Both the position numbers and the translations under genes were made by a program. DNA of 64,000 bases, taken from assembly GCF_019468465.1 (NCBI RefSeq), contig NZ_CP080519.1, positions 9,417,001 through 9,481,000 of the forward strand. Reading direction: 5' to 3'. Origin of the DNA: Amycolatopsis sp. DSM 110486. GTDB taxonomy: Bacteria; Actinomycetota; Actinomycetes; Mycobacteriales; Pseudonocardiaceae. Shown here one piece after another: positions 44,117 to 52,104 of the stretch. Position 1 is the first letter of the stretch. Each line of letters opens with the position of its first letter. Below the pieces are notes generated by a model. The model searched no databases. It was given only the letters and a program-made list of their open reading frames with translations, and was not told the DNA's origin.

Positions 44117-44968
44117 CTACTCGCCCTTGAACTCGGGCGCGCGGCGCTCCATGAACGCCTGCACGGCCTCGGCGAGGTCCTTGCTCGGGAGGAACGCGGA
44201 GTTCCACGCCGCGACGTACCGCAGGCCCTCGGCGACCTGGCGCTCGGTGTTGGCGGCGAGCACCTGCTTGGTGCCTTGCACGACCAGCGGCGGGTTAGCC
44301 GCGATGTCGGCGGCGAGCTTGCGGGCCTCGGCCAGCAGCGTGTCGGAGTCGGGGTAGACGTCGTTGACCAGGCCGATCTTCTCGGCGCGCGCGGCGTCGA
44401 CGTCCTTGCCCGTGAGGGCGAGCTCGCGCACGTGGCCCTCGCCGACGATCGTGGCCAGCCGCTGCAGGCTGCCGAGGTCGGCGACGATCGCGACCTTCAC
44501 CTCGCGCACGCTGAACTTCGCGTCGGCGCTGGCCAGGCGCACGTCGGCGGCGCTGATCACGTCGACGCCGCCGCCGATGCACCAGCCGGACACGGCGGCG
44601 ATCACGGGCTTGCGGCACTCGGCGATCGAGCTCACGGACTCCTGCAGGCGGCGGACCTCGCGGTGGAAGTCCGTGCGCGGGCCGGCCAGCGCGTCGCCGG
44701 CGAGCATCGGGGCCCAGCCGCCCATCATCGCGGGCAGGTCGAGGCCGTAGGAGAAATGCGCGCCGCTGCCGGTGAGCACGATCGCGCGCACGCGCGGGTC
44801 GGCGTCGAGGGCGGCGAAGACCAGCGGCAGCTCGCGCCAGAAGTCGGGGCCCATGGCGTTGCCCTTCGCCGGGCCGAGCAGGGTGACTTCGGCGACGTGG
44901 CCGTCGAGGTCGACCTTCAGCGAGACGAGATCGGGCAGGGAGTCGGCAGGTCCGGTCATGCCTGTCAT
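44117..44968 (-). CDS. Crotonase-family protein, probable delta3,5-delta2,4-dienoyl-CoA isomerase
   Basis: 283 residues (a second ATG at 44959 is possible). Oxyanion-hole segments are GSGAHFSYGLDL and WCIGGGVDVISAADVR. Asp136, Glu156 and Asp164 have the same 20- and 8-residue spacing as the Asp176/Glu196/Asp204 set of mammalian ECH1, and the context (SVREVKVAIVADLGSLQRL) resembles that enzyme rather than a simple hydratase, which has two Glu. It likely shifts double bonds during unsaturated fatty acid oxidation. Same strand as and just upstream of the acyl-CoA synthetase. Confidence 0.85.
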   Translation of the reverse strand: MTGMTGPADSLPDLVSLKVDLDGHVAEVTLLGPAKGNAMGPDFWRELPLVFAALDADPRVRAIVLTGSGAHFSYGLDLPAMMGGWAPMLAGDALAGPRTDFHREVRRLQESVSSIAECRKPVIAAVSGWCIGGGVDVISAADVRLASADAKFSVREVKVAIVADLGSLQRLATIVGEGHVRELALTGKDVDAARAEKIGLVNDVYPDSDTLLAEARKLAADIAANPPLVVQGTKQVLAANTERQVAEGLRYVAAWNSAFLPSKDLAEAVQAFMERRAPEFKGE

Positions 44969-45072
44969 CTTGAACCATCCGGTTGACGCTGTGCCAATTC
45001 GGTCGCGGGATGCTTTCCTGGGAGGGCCACGAGAGATCGAAGCGGCCCTCGACCACGAGAGGAAGGTGGCGC

Positions 45073-45948
45073 ATGGCCCCGGCCCCCGTTCTTGCCGTCG
45101 ACGACCTGCCTGCGGATCCCCCGCCGGCGCGCCGCTCGCGCCCGATCGAGCTGTCCGGCTCGTTCACCTGCGACGGCCAGCGCCTGGCCTACACCGAGTA
45201 CGGCTCGGGCGAGCGCGTGGTGGTCCTGATGCACGGCATCATGTTCACCCGCCGCATGCACGCTCCCCTGGCCCGCCGGCTCGCGCGCTCGGGCTTCCGC
45301 GTGATCACCCTCGACCTGCTGGGCCACGGCGAGTCCGACCGGCCGACCGAGTCGTGGCGCTACTCGATGCCGGCGTTCGGGGAGCAGGCCGTGGCGCTGC
45401 TCGACCACCTCGACCTGCCCGACGCCGTGCTCGGCGGGACGTCGCTCGGCGCGAACGTGGCGCTCGAGGTGGCGGTCGCGCAGCCGTCCCGCGCCCGCGG
45501 GCTGGTCGTGGAGATGCCGGTGCTGGACAACGCGATCGTCGCCGGGCTGCTCACGTTCGCCCCGCTGCTGTTCGCCGCGCGCTTCCTGCCCGTGACCGTG
45601 CGCGGCGTCGCGCTGGCCGCCAACCTCGTGCCCCACGGCAGCCAGTGGGTCGACGTCGTCACCGACACCCTGACCCAGCAGCCCGAGCCGATGGCCGCGC
45701 TCCTGCACGGCGTGCTGTTCGGCCGCATCGCGCCGCCGAAGTCGGTGCGCCGGGCCATCACCACGCCCGCGCTGGTGATCGGCCACGAAGGCGATCCGAT
45801 CCACCCCTTCGGCGACGCCGACACCCTGGCCGCCGACATGCCCGGTGCGGAGTTCGTCCAGGCGCGCAGCCCGGTCGAGCTCCGCTCCGACCCGAAGCGC
45901 CTGACCTCGGCGATCACCGACTTCGCCGAGCGCTGCTACGAAAGCTGA
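45073..45948 (+). CDS. Alpha/beta hydrolase
   Basis: 291 residues from the ATG at 45073 with GAGGAAGG upstream. HGIMFTRRMHAPLARRL forms the oxyanion loop, GTSLGAN the nucleophile elbow (Ser), and VIGHEGDPIHPFGDAD supplies the Asp/His end of the triad. RVITLDLLGHGESDRP is typical of the fold. Ester or epoxide-type substrates are possible; no specific family is evident. It diverges from the crotonase gene. Its TGA lies inside a 16-bp palindrome shared with the convergent cysG stop. Confidence 0.85.
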   Translation: MAPAPVLAVDDLPADPPPARRSRPIELSGSFTCDGQRLAYTEYGSGERVVVLMHGIMFTRRMHAPLARRLARSGFRVITLDLLGHGESDRPTESWRYSMPAFGEQAVALLDHLDLPDAVLGGTSLGANVALEVAVAQPSRARGLVVEMPVLDNAIVAGLLTFAPLLFAARFLPVTVRGVALAANLVPHGSQWVDVVTDTLTQQPEPMAALLHGVLFGRIAPPKSVRRAITTPALVIGHEGDPIHPFGDADTLAADMPGAEFVQARSPVELRSDPKRLTSAITDFAERCYES

Positions 45949-45961
45949 CCCGGCCGGGTCA
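45946..45961. other. 16-bp perfect palindrome containing both convergent stop codons
   Basis: TGACCCGGCCGGGTCA. The first three bases are the hydrolase TGA and the last three the reverse complement of the cysG TGA. It may form a minimal bidirectional terminator. Confidence 0.6.
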
Positions 45962-47185
45962 CTTCGCGAGGCCGGCCACCGGGCCGAACACGATCACCGC
46001 CGGCGGCCGGACACCGGCGGCGGCCGCTTCGCCGGCCACCTTCCCCAGCGTGGAGCGCAGGGTGCGCTGTGTGCGCATGGTGCCGTCTTCGACGATGGCG
46101 ACCGGCGTGTCGGCGGGGCGGCCGCCATCCAGGAGCGCCGCCGCGAACTGGGGCAGCCGTTCGACGCCCATCATCAGCACGATCGTGCCGCGCAGGACGG
46201 CCAGCAGGGACCAGTCGACCAGCGAGCGCGGGTCACCGGGGGCGACGTGGCCCGAGACGACCACGACCTCGTGGGCGACGCCGCGGTGGGTGACCGGCAC
46301 GTCGGCCACGGCGGGGACCGCGAAGGCGCTCGTGATACCCGGGACCATGGTCACCGGCACGCCCGCCTCGGCGCAGGCCAGGACCTCCTCGAACCCGCGG
46401 CCGAACAGGTAGGGGTCGCCACCCTTGAGCCGGACGACGAACTTCCCCTCCTTGGCCTTCTCGATCAGCGTGCTGTTGATCACGTCCTGGCTCGCGGCGC
46501 GGCCGTACGGGATCTTCGCCGCGTCGACGACCTCGACCTCGGGCGCGAGCTCATCCAGCAGCTCGCGGGGCGCGAGCCGGTCGACGACGACCACGTCGGC
46601 GCGCGAGAGCAGCCGCCGGCCGCGGACGGTGATCAGGTCCGGGTCGCCCGGGCCGCCGCCGACCAGGGCGACACCCGGCAGCTCCGTGTCGGTGCCTCGC
46701 GGCGCGCGGCCGCCGGCAGCATCCTTGACGGTGCCGGCGTGCAGGGCGTCGAGGATGCTGTCGCGCACGGCGGCCGAGCGCAGCGGCTCACCGCCGGACA
46801 GGACGCCGAACAGCAGCCCGCCGTGGCGGCCCGAAGCCGGGGTCACGGCGCTGCCGGACTCCCCCTCGTCGGCGCGCACGCAGAACACGCGCTCGCGTTC
46901 GGCTTCGGCGCACACTGCGGCGTTGACCTCGGGGTCGTCGGTGCAGGCGAGCGCGTACCAGGCGTCGGCGAGGTCGCCCTCGGCGTAGCGGCGCTCGTGC
47001 CAGACCAGCTCGCCCGCGTCGGCCATCGCGCTCACCGACGGCGTGGTGTGGGGCGAGACCAGCTCCACCCGCGCGCCCGCGCGGATGAGCCGCGGGAGGC
47101 GGCGCTGGGCGACCGAGCCGCCCCCGACCATCACGACGCGGCGGCCTGCGAGCTGGAGTCCGGAGAGGTAGTGCGGGTCGTCCAT
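45959..47185 (-). CDS. cysG: Siroheme synthase CysG-like (precorrin-2 dehydrogenase / SUMT)
   Basis: 408 residues from the ATG at 47185. The N-terminal part is a precorrin-2 dehydrogenase with RVVMVGGGSVAQRRLPRLI and a middle dimer domain. The C-terminal part is uroporphyrinogen-III C-methyltransferase, with GVALVGGGPGDPDLITVRG and VRLKGGDPYLFGRG. Together they convert uroporphyrinogen III to sirohydrochlorin, and perhaps iron insertion, for siroheme or cobalamin. Its N-terminal dehydrogenase region is shorter than in E. coli CysG. The ankyrin gene lies 28 nt upstream on the same strand. Confidence 0.93.
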   Translation of the reverse strand: MDDPHYLSGLQLAGRRVVMVGGGSVAQRRLPRLIRAGARVELVSPHTTPSVSAMADAGELVWHERRYAEGDLADAWYALACTDDPEVNAAVCAEAERERVFCVRADEGESGSAVTPASGRHGGLLFGVLSGGEPLRSAAVRDSILDALHAGTVKDAAGGRAPRGTDTELPGVALVGGGPGDPDLITVRGRRLLSRADVVVVDRLAPRELLDELAPEVEVVDAAKIPYGRAASQDVINSTLIEKAKEGKFVVRLKGGDPYLFGRGFEEVLACAEAGVPVTMVPGITSAFAVPAVADVPVTHRGVAHEVVVVSGHVAPGDPRSLVDWSLLAVLRGTIVLMMGVERLPQFAAALLDGGRPADTPVAIVEDGTMRTQRTLRSTLGKVAGEAAAAGVRPPAVIVFGPVAGLAK

Positions 47186-47213
47186 AGCCCGAAAGTCTGC
47201 CTGCCCGGCCCGC

Positions 47214-47606
47214 TCAGCGCTGCAGCAGGGCCAGCAGCCCGGTGTTGCCGAACATCGTCGCCGCCTCGACCGCGGACGGCGTGCCCGCCCGTGGATCGGC
47301 ACCACCCGCCACCAGCGCCTTCACGACCTCGGGCTCGTCCTTGAACACGGCGCCGGTGAGCGGGCTCTGGCCCCGGTCGTTGACCCGGTTGGGATCCGCG
47401 CCGCGCGCCGGCAGCGCGGCCACCGTCTCCGCGTGCCCGTGGTAAGCGGCGAGCATCACCAAGGTGTCGCCGCGGTCGTTGGTGAGGTTCGCGGGGATGC
47501 CGGCGTCGACGTAGGCGGCGAGGCGCTCCGTGTCGTCCGCACGCGCCATGGTGAACACGCGGGCGCAGAGGCCGAGCTCCTCGTCCGACGGCGTCCCGGA
47601 AGCCAT
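47214..47606 (-). CDS. Ankyrin-repeat protein
   Basis: 130 residues, about three to four ankyrin repeats: RLAAYVDAGIPANLTNDRGDTLVMLAAYHGHAETVAAL (given in part), GADPNRVNDRGQSPLTGAVFKDEPEVVKALVAGGADP, and a final capping repeat. No signal peptide or enzymatic domain. A binding adaptor, partner unknown. Small stand-alone ankyrin proteins of this type are common in actinobacteria. Same strand as cysG. Confidence 0.86.
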   Translation of the reverse strand: MASGTPSDEELGLCARVFTMARADDTERLAAYVDAGIPANLTNDRGDTLVMLAAYHGHAETVAALPARGADPNRVNDRGQSPLTGAVFKDEPEVVKALVAGGADPRAGTPSAVEAATMFGNTGLLALLQR

Positions 47607-47646
47607 GCGCCGAGTCTGGCACGCCGACTCCCGGGACGCCGGGTGC

Positions 47647-47892
47647 TCAACCCCGGGCGGAGTTCGGGTAGGGCAGCAGCGCCATCTCCCGCGCGTTCTT
47701 GATGGCCGAGGCCACCTGCTTCTGCTGCTTCGGCGTCAGCCCCGTCACGCGGCGGGCGCGGATCTTGCCGCGGTCGGAGATGAAGATCCGCAGCAGGTCG
47801 ACGTCCTTCCAGTCGACGGCCGTGATCCCCCGGGCGTGCAACGGGTTCGCCCGCTTGCGGGGCACGCGTTCGTGCTTCGGCACGCGCCTCAC
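47647..47892 (-). CDS. rpsR: 30S ribosomal protein S18, zinc-independent paralogue
   Basis: 81 residues from the GTG at 47892, overlapping rpsN by 4 nt. [39 protein letters not shown] is a typical S18 body, but the CxxC pairs of the zinc-binding form are replaced, so this is a C-minus paralogue. It is last in the operon rpmB-rpmG-rpsN-rpsR. Such paralogues replace zinc-binding ribosomal proteins when zinc is scarce, freeing the metal. Confidence 0.94.
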   Translation of the reverse strand: MRRVPKHERVPRKRANPLHARGITAVDWKDVDLLRIFISDRGKIRARRVTGLTPKQQKQVASAIKNAREMALLPYPNSARG

Positions 47893-48194
47893 CAGCTCGA
47901 CTTCGAGACGCCGGGCAGCTCGCCGTTGTGCGCCATCTGCCGCATCCGCACGCGCGACAGGCCGAACTTGCGCAGGTAGCCGCGCGGGCGCCCGTCGGCG
48001 GCGTCGCGGTTGCGGATGCGGATGGCGCTCGCGTCGCGCGGCATGCGCTGCAACGCCACCACCGCGTCGGCCTTGTCCTGCGCCGACGAGTGCGGCGAGG
48101 CGATCACGGCCTTGAGCGCCCGGCGCTTCTCGACGTAGCGGGCGGCGATCACCTTCCGCTGCTCGTTCTTCGCGACCTTCGACTTCTTCGCCAT
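47889..48194 (-). CDS. rpsN: 30S ribosomal protein S14, zinc-independent paralogue
   Basis: 101 residues from the ATG at 48194, which shares one base with the rpmG stop (TGATG). The long form of S14 ([20 protein letters not shown] ... [12 protein letters not shown] ... [30 protein letters not shown], given in parts) lacks the C-x2-C-x12-C-x2-C zinc site of the short form. Part of the Zur-controlled ribosomal operon. Confidence 0.95.
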   Translation of the reverse strand: MAKKSKVAKNEQRKVIAARYVEKRRALKAVIASPHSSAQDKADAVVALQRMPRDASAIRIRNRDAADGRPRGYLRKFGLSRVRMRQMAHNGELPGVSKSSW

Positions 48195-48361
48195 CAGCGC
48201 TCTTCCTTGAACTCGACGTGCTTGCGCACCACGGGGTCGTACTTGCGCAGGACCATCCGGTCGGGGTCGTTGCGCCGGTTCTTCTTCGTCACGTACGTGT
48301 AGCCGGTGCCCGCGGTGGAGCGCAGCTTGATGATCGGCCGGACGTCGGTGCTCTTCGCCAT
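48194..48361 (-). CDS. rpmG: 50S ribosomal protein L33, zinc-independent paralogue
   Basis: 55 residues, [20 protein letters not shown] then [20 protein letters not shown] and a KEER end. No CxxC motifs, so it does not bind zinc. Its ATG at 48361 directly follows the rpmB TAG with no spacer, and its stop shares one base with the rpsN ATG. The tight packing implies co-translation. Confidence 0.94.
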   Translation of the reverse strand: MAKSTDVRPIIKLRSTAGTGYTYVTKKNRRNDPDRMVLRKYDPVVRKHVEFKEER

Positions 48362-48598
48362 CTAGAGCTTCACCCCCTTCGCGGCCAGTTCCGCGACGAC
48401 CGCGTCGATCCCGCGCTTGTCGATCGTCTTCATGCCCTTCGCCGACACCTTGAGCCGCACGGTCCGGCCGAGGCTCGGCACGTAGTAGCGGCGGGTCTGC
48501 AGGTTCGGCTCCCAGCGCCGTGACGTGCGGCGGTGCGAGTGCGAGACCTGCTTGCCGTAGCCCGGCTTGCGGCCGGTGACCTGGCACACGGCTGACAC
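48362..48598 (-). CDS. rpmB: 50S ribosomal protein L28, paralogue of the zinc-starvation operon
   Basis: 78 residues from the GTG at 48598, chosen because it gives the standard N-terminus [15 protein letters not shown] and follows GGGAGG; a longer frame from 48634 would run into the Zur-like site. [22 protein letters not shown] is the L28 core. One Cys remains (CQVTG) without a CxxC pair. First gene of rpmB-rpmG-rpsN-rpsR, starting 20 nt from the Zur-like palindrome. Confidence 0.93.
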   Translation of the reverse strand: MSAVCQVTGRKPGYGKQVSHSHRRTSRRWEPNLQTRRYYVPSLGRTVRLKVSAKGMKTIDKRGIDAVVAELAAKGVKL

Positions 48599-48618
48599 GG
48601 ACCCTCCCGAGTTGATAG

Positions 48619-48633
48619 TGATATTCGTTTTCA
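48619..48633. promoter_or_regulatory. Zur-like operator between divergent ribosomal operons
   Basis: TGATATTCGTTTTCA on the plus strand reads TGAAAACGAATATCA on the minus strand. It is a near-palindrome very close to the actinobacterial Zur consensus TGaaAATGATTTTCA (recalled). It lies between rpmB (starting 48598) and the COG0523 gene (starting 48677), in the only AT-rich spot of that region, so zinc-bound Zur could repress both. Confidence 0.75.
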
Positions 48634-48676
48634 ATTACGCTGGCCACCGTACCCCGTCCCGTCGACTGGAGCTTCA

Positions 48677-49936
48677 GTGACCCCACACCCGCGTGTCCCG
48701 CTCGTGCTCGTCAGCGGACTCGCCGCCGAAGGCAACGACGAGCTCGCCGAACTGCTGCGCCGCGCCGGCCCCGGCGTCGCCGTGGTCCACCACGACCTGC
48801 GGCAGATCGGCAGCGGCATCGTCCGCAGGCGGATCCGCCTCGGCCCCCGCGACCAGCTCACCGCGCTGGAGCTCGCGCACGGCTGCGTGAATTGCACGCT
48901 GCGCGAAGACCTCCTGCCGCTGCTGCGCCGGCTCGCCCGGCTGCCGGAGGTGGACCGGATCGTGCTGCGCCTCGACGAGGCCATGGAGCCCGAGCCGGTC
49001 AGCTGGGCGATCGCCAACGTGCTCGTCGGCGACCGGCCCGTGAGCGACGACGTCGAGATCGAGGCCGTGTTCACCACCGTCGACCGCGCCGCCTGGCTCG
49101 CCGACGCGTCCGGCGACGAGCTACTCCTGGAACGCGGCCTGCTGGGCAGCCCCGAGGACGAGCGCAGCGTCGCGCAGGTCGCGCTCGCGCAGGTGGAGTT
49201 CGCCGACGTGCTGGTGCTCGCGGGCGAAGTGCCCGACGCGTGGTGCGCCGCGAAGACCGCGGCCGTGCTCGACCGCGTCGCGCCGTCCGTCCCGCGCGTC
49301 GTCCTGAAGGGCGCGAACGCCGGGCTGCTGTTCGCCGCCGTGCCCGCGGAATCGCGGCGCGGCGAGGTGATCGACCTGCACGGCGCGCTCCTGCGGGGCC
49401 AGCCGCCGCTGCACGCCGACTGCGGGATCGAGGTGCTCACCTTCACCTCGCAGCGGCCGTTCCACCCCGAGCGCCTGCACGAGGCGATCGACACGCTGCT
49501 GGGCGGCGTGATCCGCACCCGCGGCCGCGCATGGGTCGCGAGTCAGCCCGACATCGCGTTCTGGCTCGAGTCGGCGGGCGGCGGCCTCGCGATCGGGCAC
49601 GCCGGGCCGTGGCTGACCTCACCCGACGGCCCGGACTGGGCCGAGGTCTCCCCCGAACGCCGCACGCTCGCGTCGCTGCGCTGGCACCCGGTGCACGGCG
49701 ACCGCGCGCAGGAGCTCGTCGTGGTCACGGATCTGGTGGCACCGAGGGAAATCGAGGACGCGCTGCACGCCGCGCTGCTCACCGACGCCGAGCTGGCCGA
49801 GGGAGAAGCTGCCTGGCGCAGCTACCCCGACCCGTTCGGCGAGTGGCACGAAGACCCGTGCGAGGCCATCGAAACCGACGACGAAGACGAAGAGCGGCAC
49901 GTCAACGCCGCGAACCGAAAGGAAGAACCGCAGTGA
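48677..49936 (+). CDS. mrf: Degenerate COG0523 protein, Mrf-like ribosome hibernation factor candidate
   Basis: 419 residues, GTG start with GGAG upstream. The overall CobW/COG0523 layout is kept, but the P-loop position reads VSGLAAEGN instead of GxxGxGKT and the NKxD position reads KGAN, so GTP binding is unlikely. The metal motif is CVNC (Cys70, Cys73). The C-terminus is acidic with His. In mycobacteria the corresponding gene next to the zinc-free ribosomal proteins encodes Mrf, which recruits the hibernation factor MPY to ribosomes under zinc limitation (recalled). Function here is inferred by position and loss of GTPase motifs. Confidence 0.78.
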   Translation: MTPHPRVPLVLVSGLAAEGNDELAELLRRAGPGVAVVHHDLRQIGSGIVRRRIRLGPRDQLTALELAHGCVNCTLREDLLPLLRRLARLPEVDRIVLRLDEAMEPEPVSWAIANVLVGDRPVSDDVEIEAVFTTVDRAAWLADASGDELLLERGLLGSPEDERSVAQVALAQVEFADVLVLAGEVPDAWCAAKTAAVLDRVAPSVPRVVLKGANAGLLFAAVPAESRRGEVIDLHGALLRGQPPLHADCGIEVLTFTSQRPFHPERLHEAIDTLLGGVIRTRGRAWVASQPDIAFWLESAGGGLAIGHAGPWLTSPDGPDWAEVSPERRTLASLRWHPVHGDRAQELVVVTDLVAPREIEDALHAALLTDAELAEGEAAWRSYPDPFGEWHEDPCEAIETDDEDEERHVNAANRKEEPQ

Positions 49937-50196
49937 AACCCGGCATCCACCCCGACTACCACCCCGTGGTGTTCCGCGACTCGTCCACGGGCGACGCGTT
50001 CCTCACCCGCTCCACCGCGACGTCCGAGCGGACGATCGAGTGGAGCGACGGCAACACTTACCCGCTCGTGGTCGTGGACATCAGTTCGTGGTCGCACCCG
50101 TTCTGGACTGGCAACCAGCGGATCGTCGACTCCGCGGGCCAGGTCGAGAAGTTCCACCGCCGTTACGGCCGTCGTGAGAAGGGCGGTGCGCGCTGA
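49933..50196 (+). CDS. rpmE2: 50S ribosomal protein L31 type B
   Basis: 87 residues from the GTG at 49933, overlapping the previous stop by 4 nt. Starts [20 protein letters not shown] and includes [20 protein letters not shown]. The longer type B form has no CxxC zinc motif. Second gene of the plus-strand operon with rpmF and a COG0523 GTPase. Confidence 0.95.
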   Translation: MKPGIHPDYHPVVFRDSSTGDAFLTRSTATSERTIEWSDGNTYPLVVVDISSWSHPFWTGNQRIVDSAGQVEKFHRRYGRREKGGAR

Positions 50197-50354
50197 TGGC
50201 CGTGCCGAAGCGGAAGAAGTCCCGCAGCAACACCCGCGCGCGCCGCGCGCAGTGGAAGGCCGCGGTGCCCGATCTGGTGCCGATCACGGTCGACGGCGAG
50301 CGCAAGCTCGTGCCGCGCCGCCTGATCAAGCACTTCCAGCGGCTCGATCGGTGA
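50196..50354 (+). CDS. rpmF: 50S ribosomal protein L32, zinc-independent form
   Basis: 52 residues: [20 protein letters not shown], then a short hinge ([20 protein letters not shown]). The C-terminal Cys pairs of zinc-binding L32 are absent. The ATG shares one base with the rpmE2 stop, and its stop overlaps the next GTG by 4 nt. Confidence 0.93.
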   Translation: MAVPKRKKSRSNTRARRAQWKAAVPDLVPITVDGERKLVPRRLIKHFQRLDR

Positions 50355-51445
50355 GCGTGCCCGTCACCGTCCTGTCGGGGTTCCTCGGCGCGGGCAAGAC
50401 GACGCTGCTCAACCACATCCTCGCCAACCGCGAAGGCCTGCGGGTCGCGGTGATCGTGAACGACATGAGCGAGGTCAACATCGACGCCGCGCTCGTGCGT
50501 GACAGCGTCTCCCGCACCGAGGAGCGCCTGGTCGAGCTGACCAACGGGTGCATCTGCTGCACCCTGCGCGAAGACCTGCTCGACGAGGTCGCGCGCCTGA
50601 CGGCGGAGGGGCGGTTCGACCACCTGCTCATCGAGTCGAGCGGGATCTCCGAGCCGATGCCGGTCGCCGCCACGTTCTCCTTCCCCGGCGACGACGGCAG
50701 CCCGGCGCTCTCCGGCGCCCGGCTGGACACGATGGTGACCGTGGTCGACGCCGTGAACTTCGGCCGTGAGCTGGCCGGTGGCGACTCCCTGGCCGAGCGC
50801 CGCCTCGACCAGTACGAGGGCGATGAGCGCACGGTCAGCGACCTGCTCGTGGACCAGGTCGAGTTCGCCGACGTGCTGCTGCTGAACAAAACCGACCTCG
50901 TCTCCCCCGCCGAGGCCGACCGACTGGTGGCGGCGCTGCGCCGGCTCAACCCGGGCGCCGACGTGGTGACGGCGGAGTTCGGCCGGGTACCGCTCGGGCG
51001 CGTGGTCGGCACCGGTCGCCACGACCCCCTGCGGGCGCAGCAGGCGCCGGGCTGGGTCGCGGAGCTCAACGGCGACCACGTGCCGGAGACGGAGGAGTAC
51101 GGCATCTCCAGCGTCGTGTTCCGCGCCACCCGGGCGTTCGACCCGGCACCGCTGTGGGACTTCGTCACGACCCGCCTCGACTCGGGCGAGTTCGGCACGG
51201 TGTTGCGCTCCAAGGGGTTCTTCACGCTCGCGTCGCGACCGGGTGTGCTCGGCCTGTGGTCGCAGGCGGGCTCGGTGGCGCGGTTCGAACCGCAGGGGGT
51301 GACCGACGCGCCGCGGCAGGAGCTGGTCTTCATCGGCGTCGGGCTCGCCGGCGACCCGCTGCTGGCCGCGCTCGAGGCGTGCCTCACCGACGAGCCGGTG
51401 ACGGCGGATCCCTTCCCCGCATGGGAGCCCATGCGCGTCCATTGA
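50351..51445 (+). CDS. COG0523-family GTPase metallochaperone
   Basis: 364 residues. Intact GTPase: P-loop GFLGAGKTT (10-18), LLLNKTDLV for base recognition, and the family metal motif CICC (Cys67, Cys69, Cys70) in [12 protein letters not shown]. The C-terminal CobW_C domain follows ([17 protein letters not shown]). These enzymes deliver zinc to client proteins under starvation (YciC/ZigA/ZNG1 group). It is the last gene of the Zur-linked operon and presumably the active chaperone, in contrast to the degenerate protein at its start. Confidence 0.94.
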   Translation: MSVPVTVLSGFLGAGKTTLLNHILANREGLRVAVIVNDMSEVNIDAALVRDSVSRTEERLVELTNGCICCTLREDLLDEVARLTAEGRFDHLLIESSGISEPMPVAATFSFPGDDGSPALSGARLDTMVTVVDAVNFGRELAGGDSLAERRLDQYEGDERTVSDLLVDQVEFADVLLLNKTDLVSPAEADRLVAALRRLNPGADVVTAEFGRVPLGRVVGTGRHDPLRAQQAPGWVAELNGDHVPETEEYGISSVVFRATRAFDPAPLWDFVTTRLDSGEFGTVLRSKGFFTLASRPGVLGLWSQAGSVARFEPQGVTDAPRQELVFIGVGLAGDPLLAALEACLTDEPVTADPFPAWEPMRVH

Positions 51446-51457
51446 GGACAGACGAAC

Positions 51458-51500
51458 CGAAGGCCGCGCGACCCGGATCACACCGGTCGCGCGGCCTTCG
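51458..51500. terminator. Terminator hairpin after the zinc operon
   Basis: CGAAGGCCGCGCGACC and its exact reverse complement form a 16-bp stem with an 11-nt loop, 12 nt after the stop codon. No U-tract. Confidence 0.8.
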
Positions 51501-51621
51501 TGTTCCCGGAAGTTCCTTGATCGTTCACCGGCCGGCGTGATCATGCGGATCAGGCTCGGTCCACGCCGGACACACCACGTCTGAACTGGGCGATTCGTTG
51601 GGGTTAGGGGTGTTTCGCGAA

Positions 51622-51633
51622 GGTTGATCAACC
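51622..51633. promoter_or_regulatory. Palindrome upstream of the marR operon
   Basis: GGTTGATCAACC is a perfect 12-bp palindrome 27 nt before the marR ATG. A related half-site (GGTTGACTAA) reaches to 2 nt before the start. Likely operator for the MarR product. Confidence 0.55.
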
Positions 51634-51660
51634 CAGGTTTATCAGTCTAGGTTGACTAAT

Positions 51661-52104
51661 ATGCCGGATCGGATCACCAAAGATCTCGTGGAGGCCGCCG
51701 CCGACCTGAGGATCGCGATCGGGCGGCTGGTGCGCCGGATGCGGCAGGGCTACGTGGCGGGCGAGGCCACGCTCTCGGAGAGCTCCGTGCTCTCGCGGCT
51801 CGACCGCGACGGGCCCTCTACGCCCGGCTACCTGGCCGAGCAGGAGCGGGTGAAGCCGCAGGCCATGGGCGCGACCCTGGCCGGGCTCGTCGAACGCGGG
51901 CTCGTGAGCCGAAGCCCCGACGCCGCCGACGGCCGCCGCGTCCTGATGTCCGTGACCGCGACCGGCCGGAAGCTCCTGACCGACCGGCGCTCGCTGAGCA
52001 CCCAGCGCGTCGCCCAAGCCCTGGCCGGCGGCTTCACCGCCGAGGAACGCCACCGACTGCTCGAAGTGATCCCATTGCTCGAACGCCTGGCAGACGAACT
52101 GTGA
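51661..52104 (+). CDS. MarR-family regulator
   Basis: 147 residues from the ATG at 51661. Winged-helix domain about 30-105 with TLSESSVLSRLDRDGPSTPGYLAEQERVKPQAMGATLAGLVERGLV (given in part) and the wing RSPDAADGRRVLM. No ribosome-binding site; the start is directly after operator-like sequence. First gene of an operon with an MFS exporter, so it most likely represses its own operon and is relieved by the exporter's substrate. Confidence 0.9.
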   Translation: MPDRITKDLVEAAADLRIAIGRLVRRMRQGYVAGEATLSESSVLSRLDRDGPSTPGYLAEQERVKPQAMGATLAGLVERGLVSRSPDAADGRRVLMSVTATGRKLLTDRRSLSTQRVAQALAGGFTAEERHRLLEVIPLLERLADEL

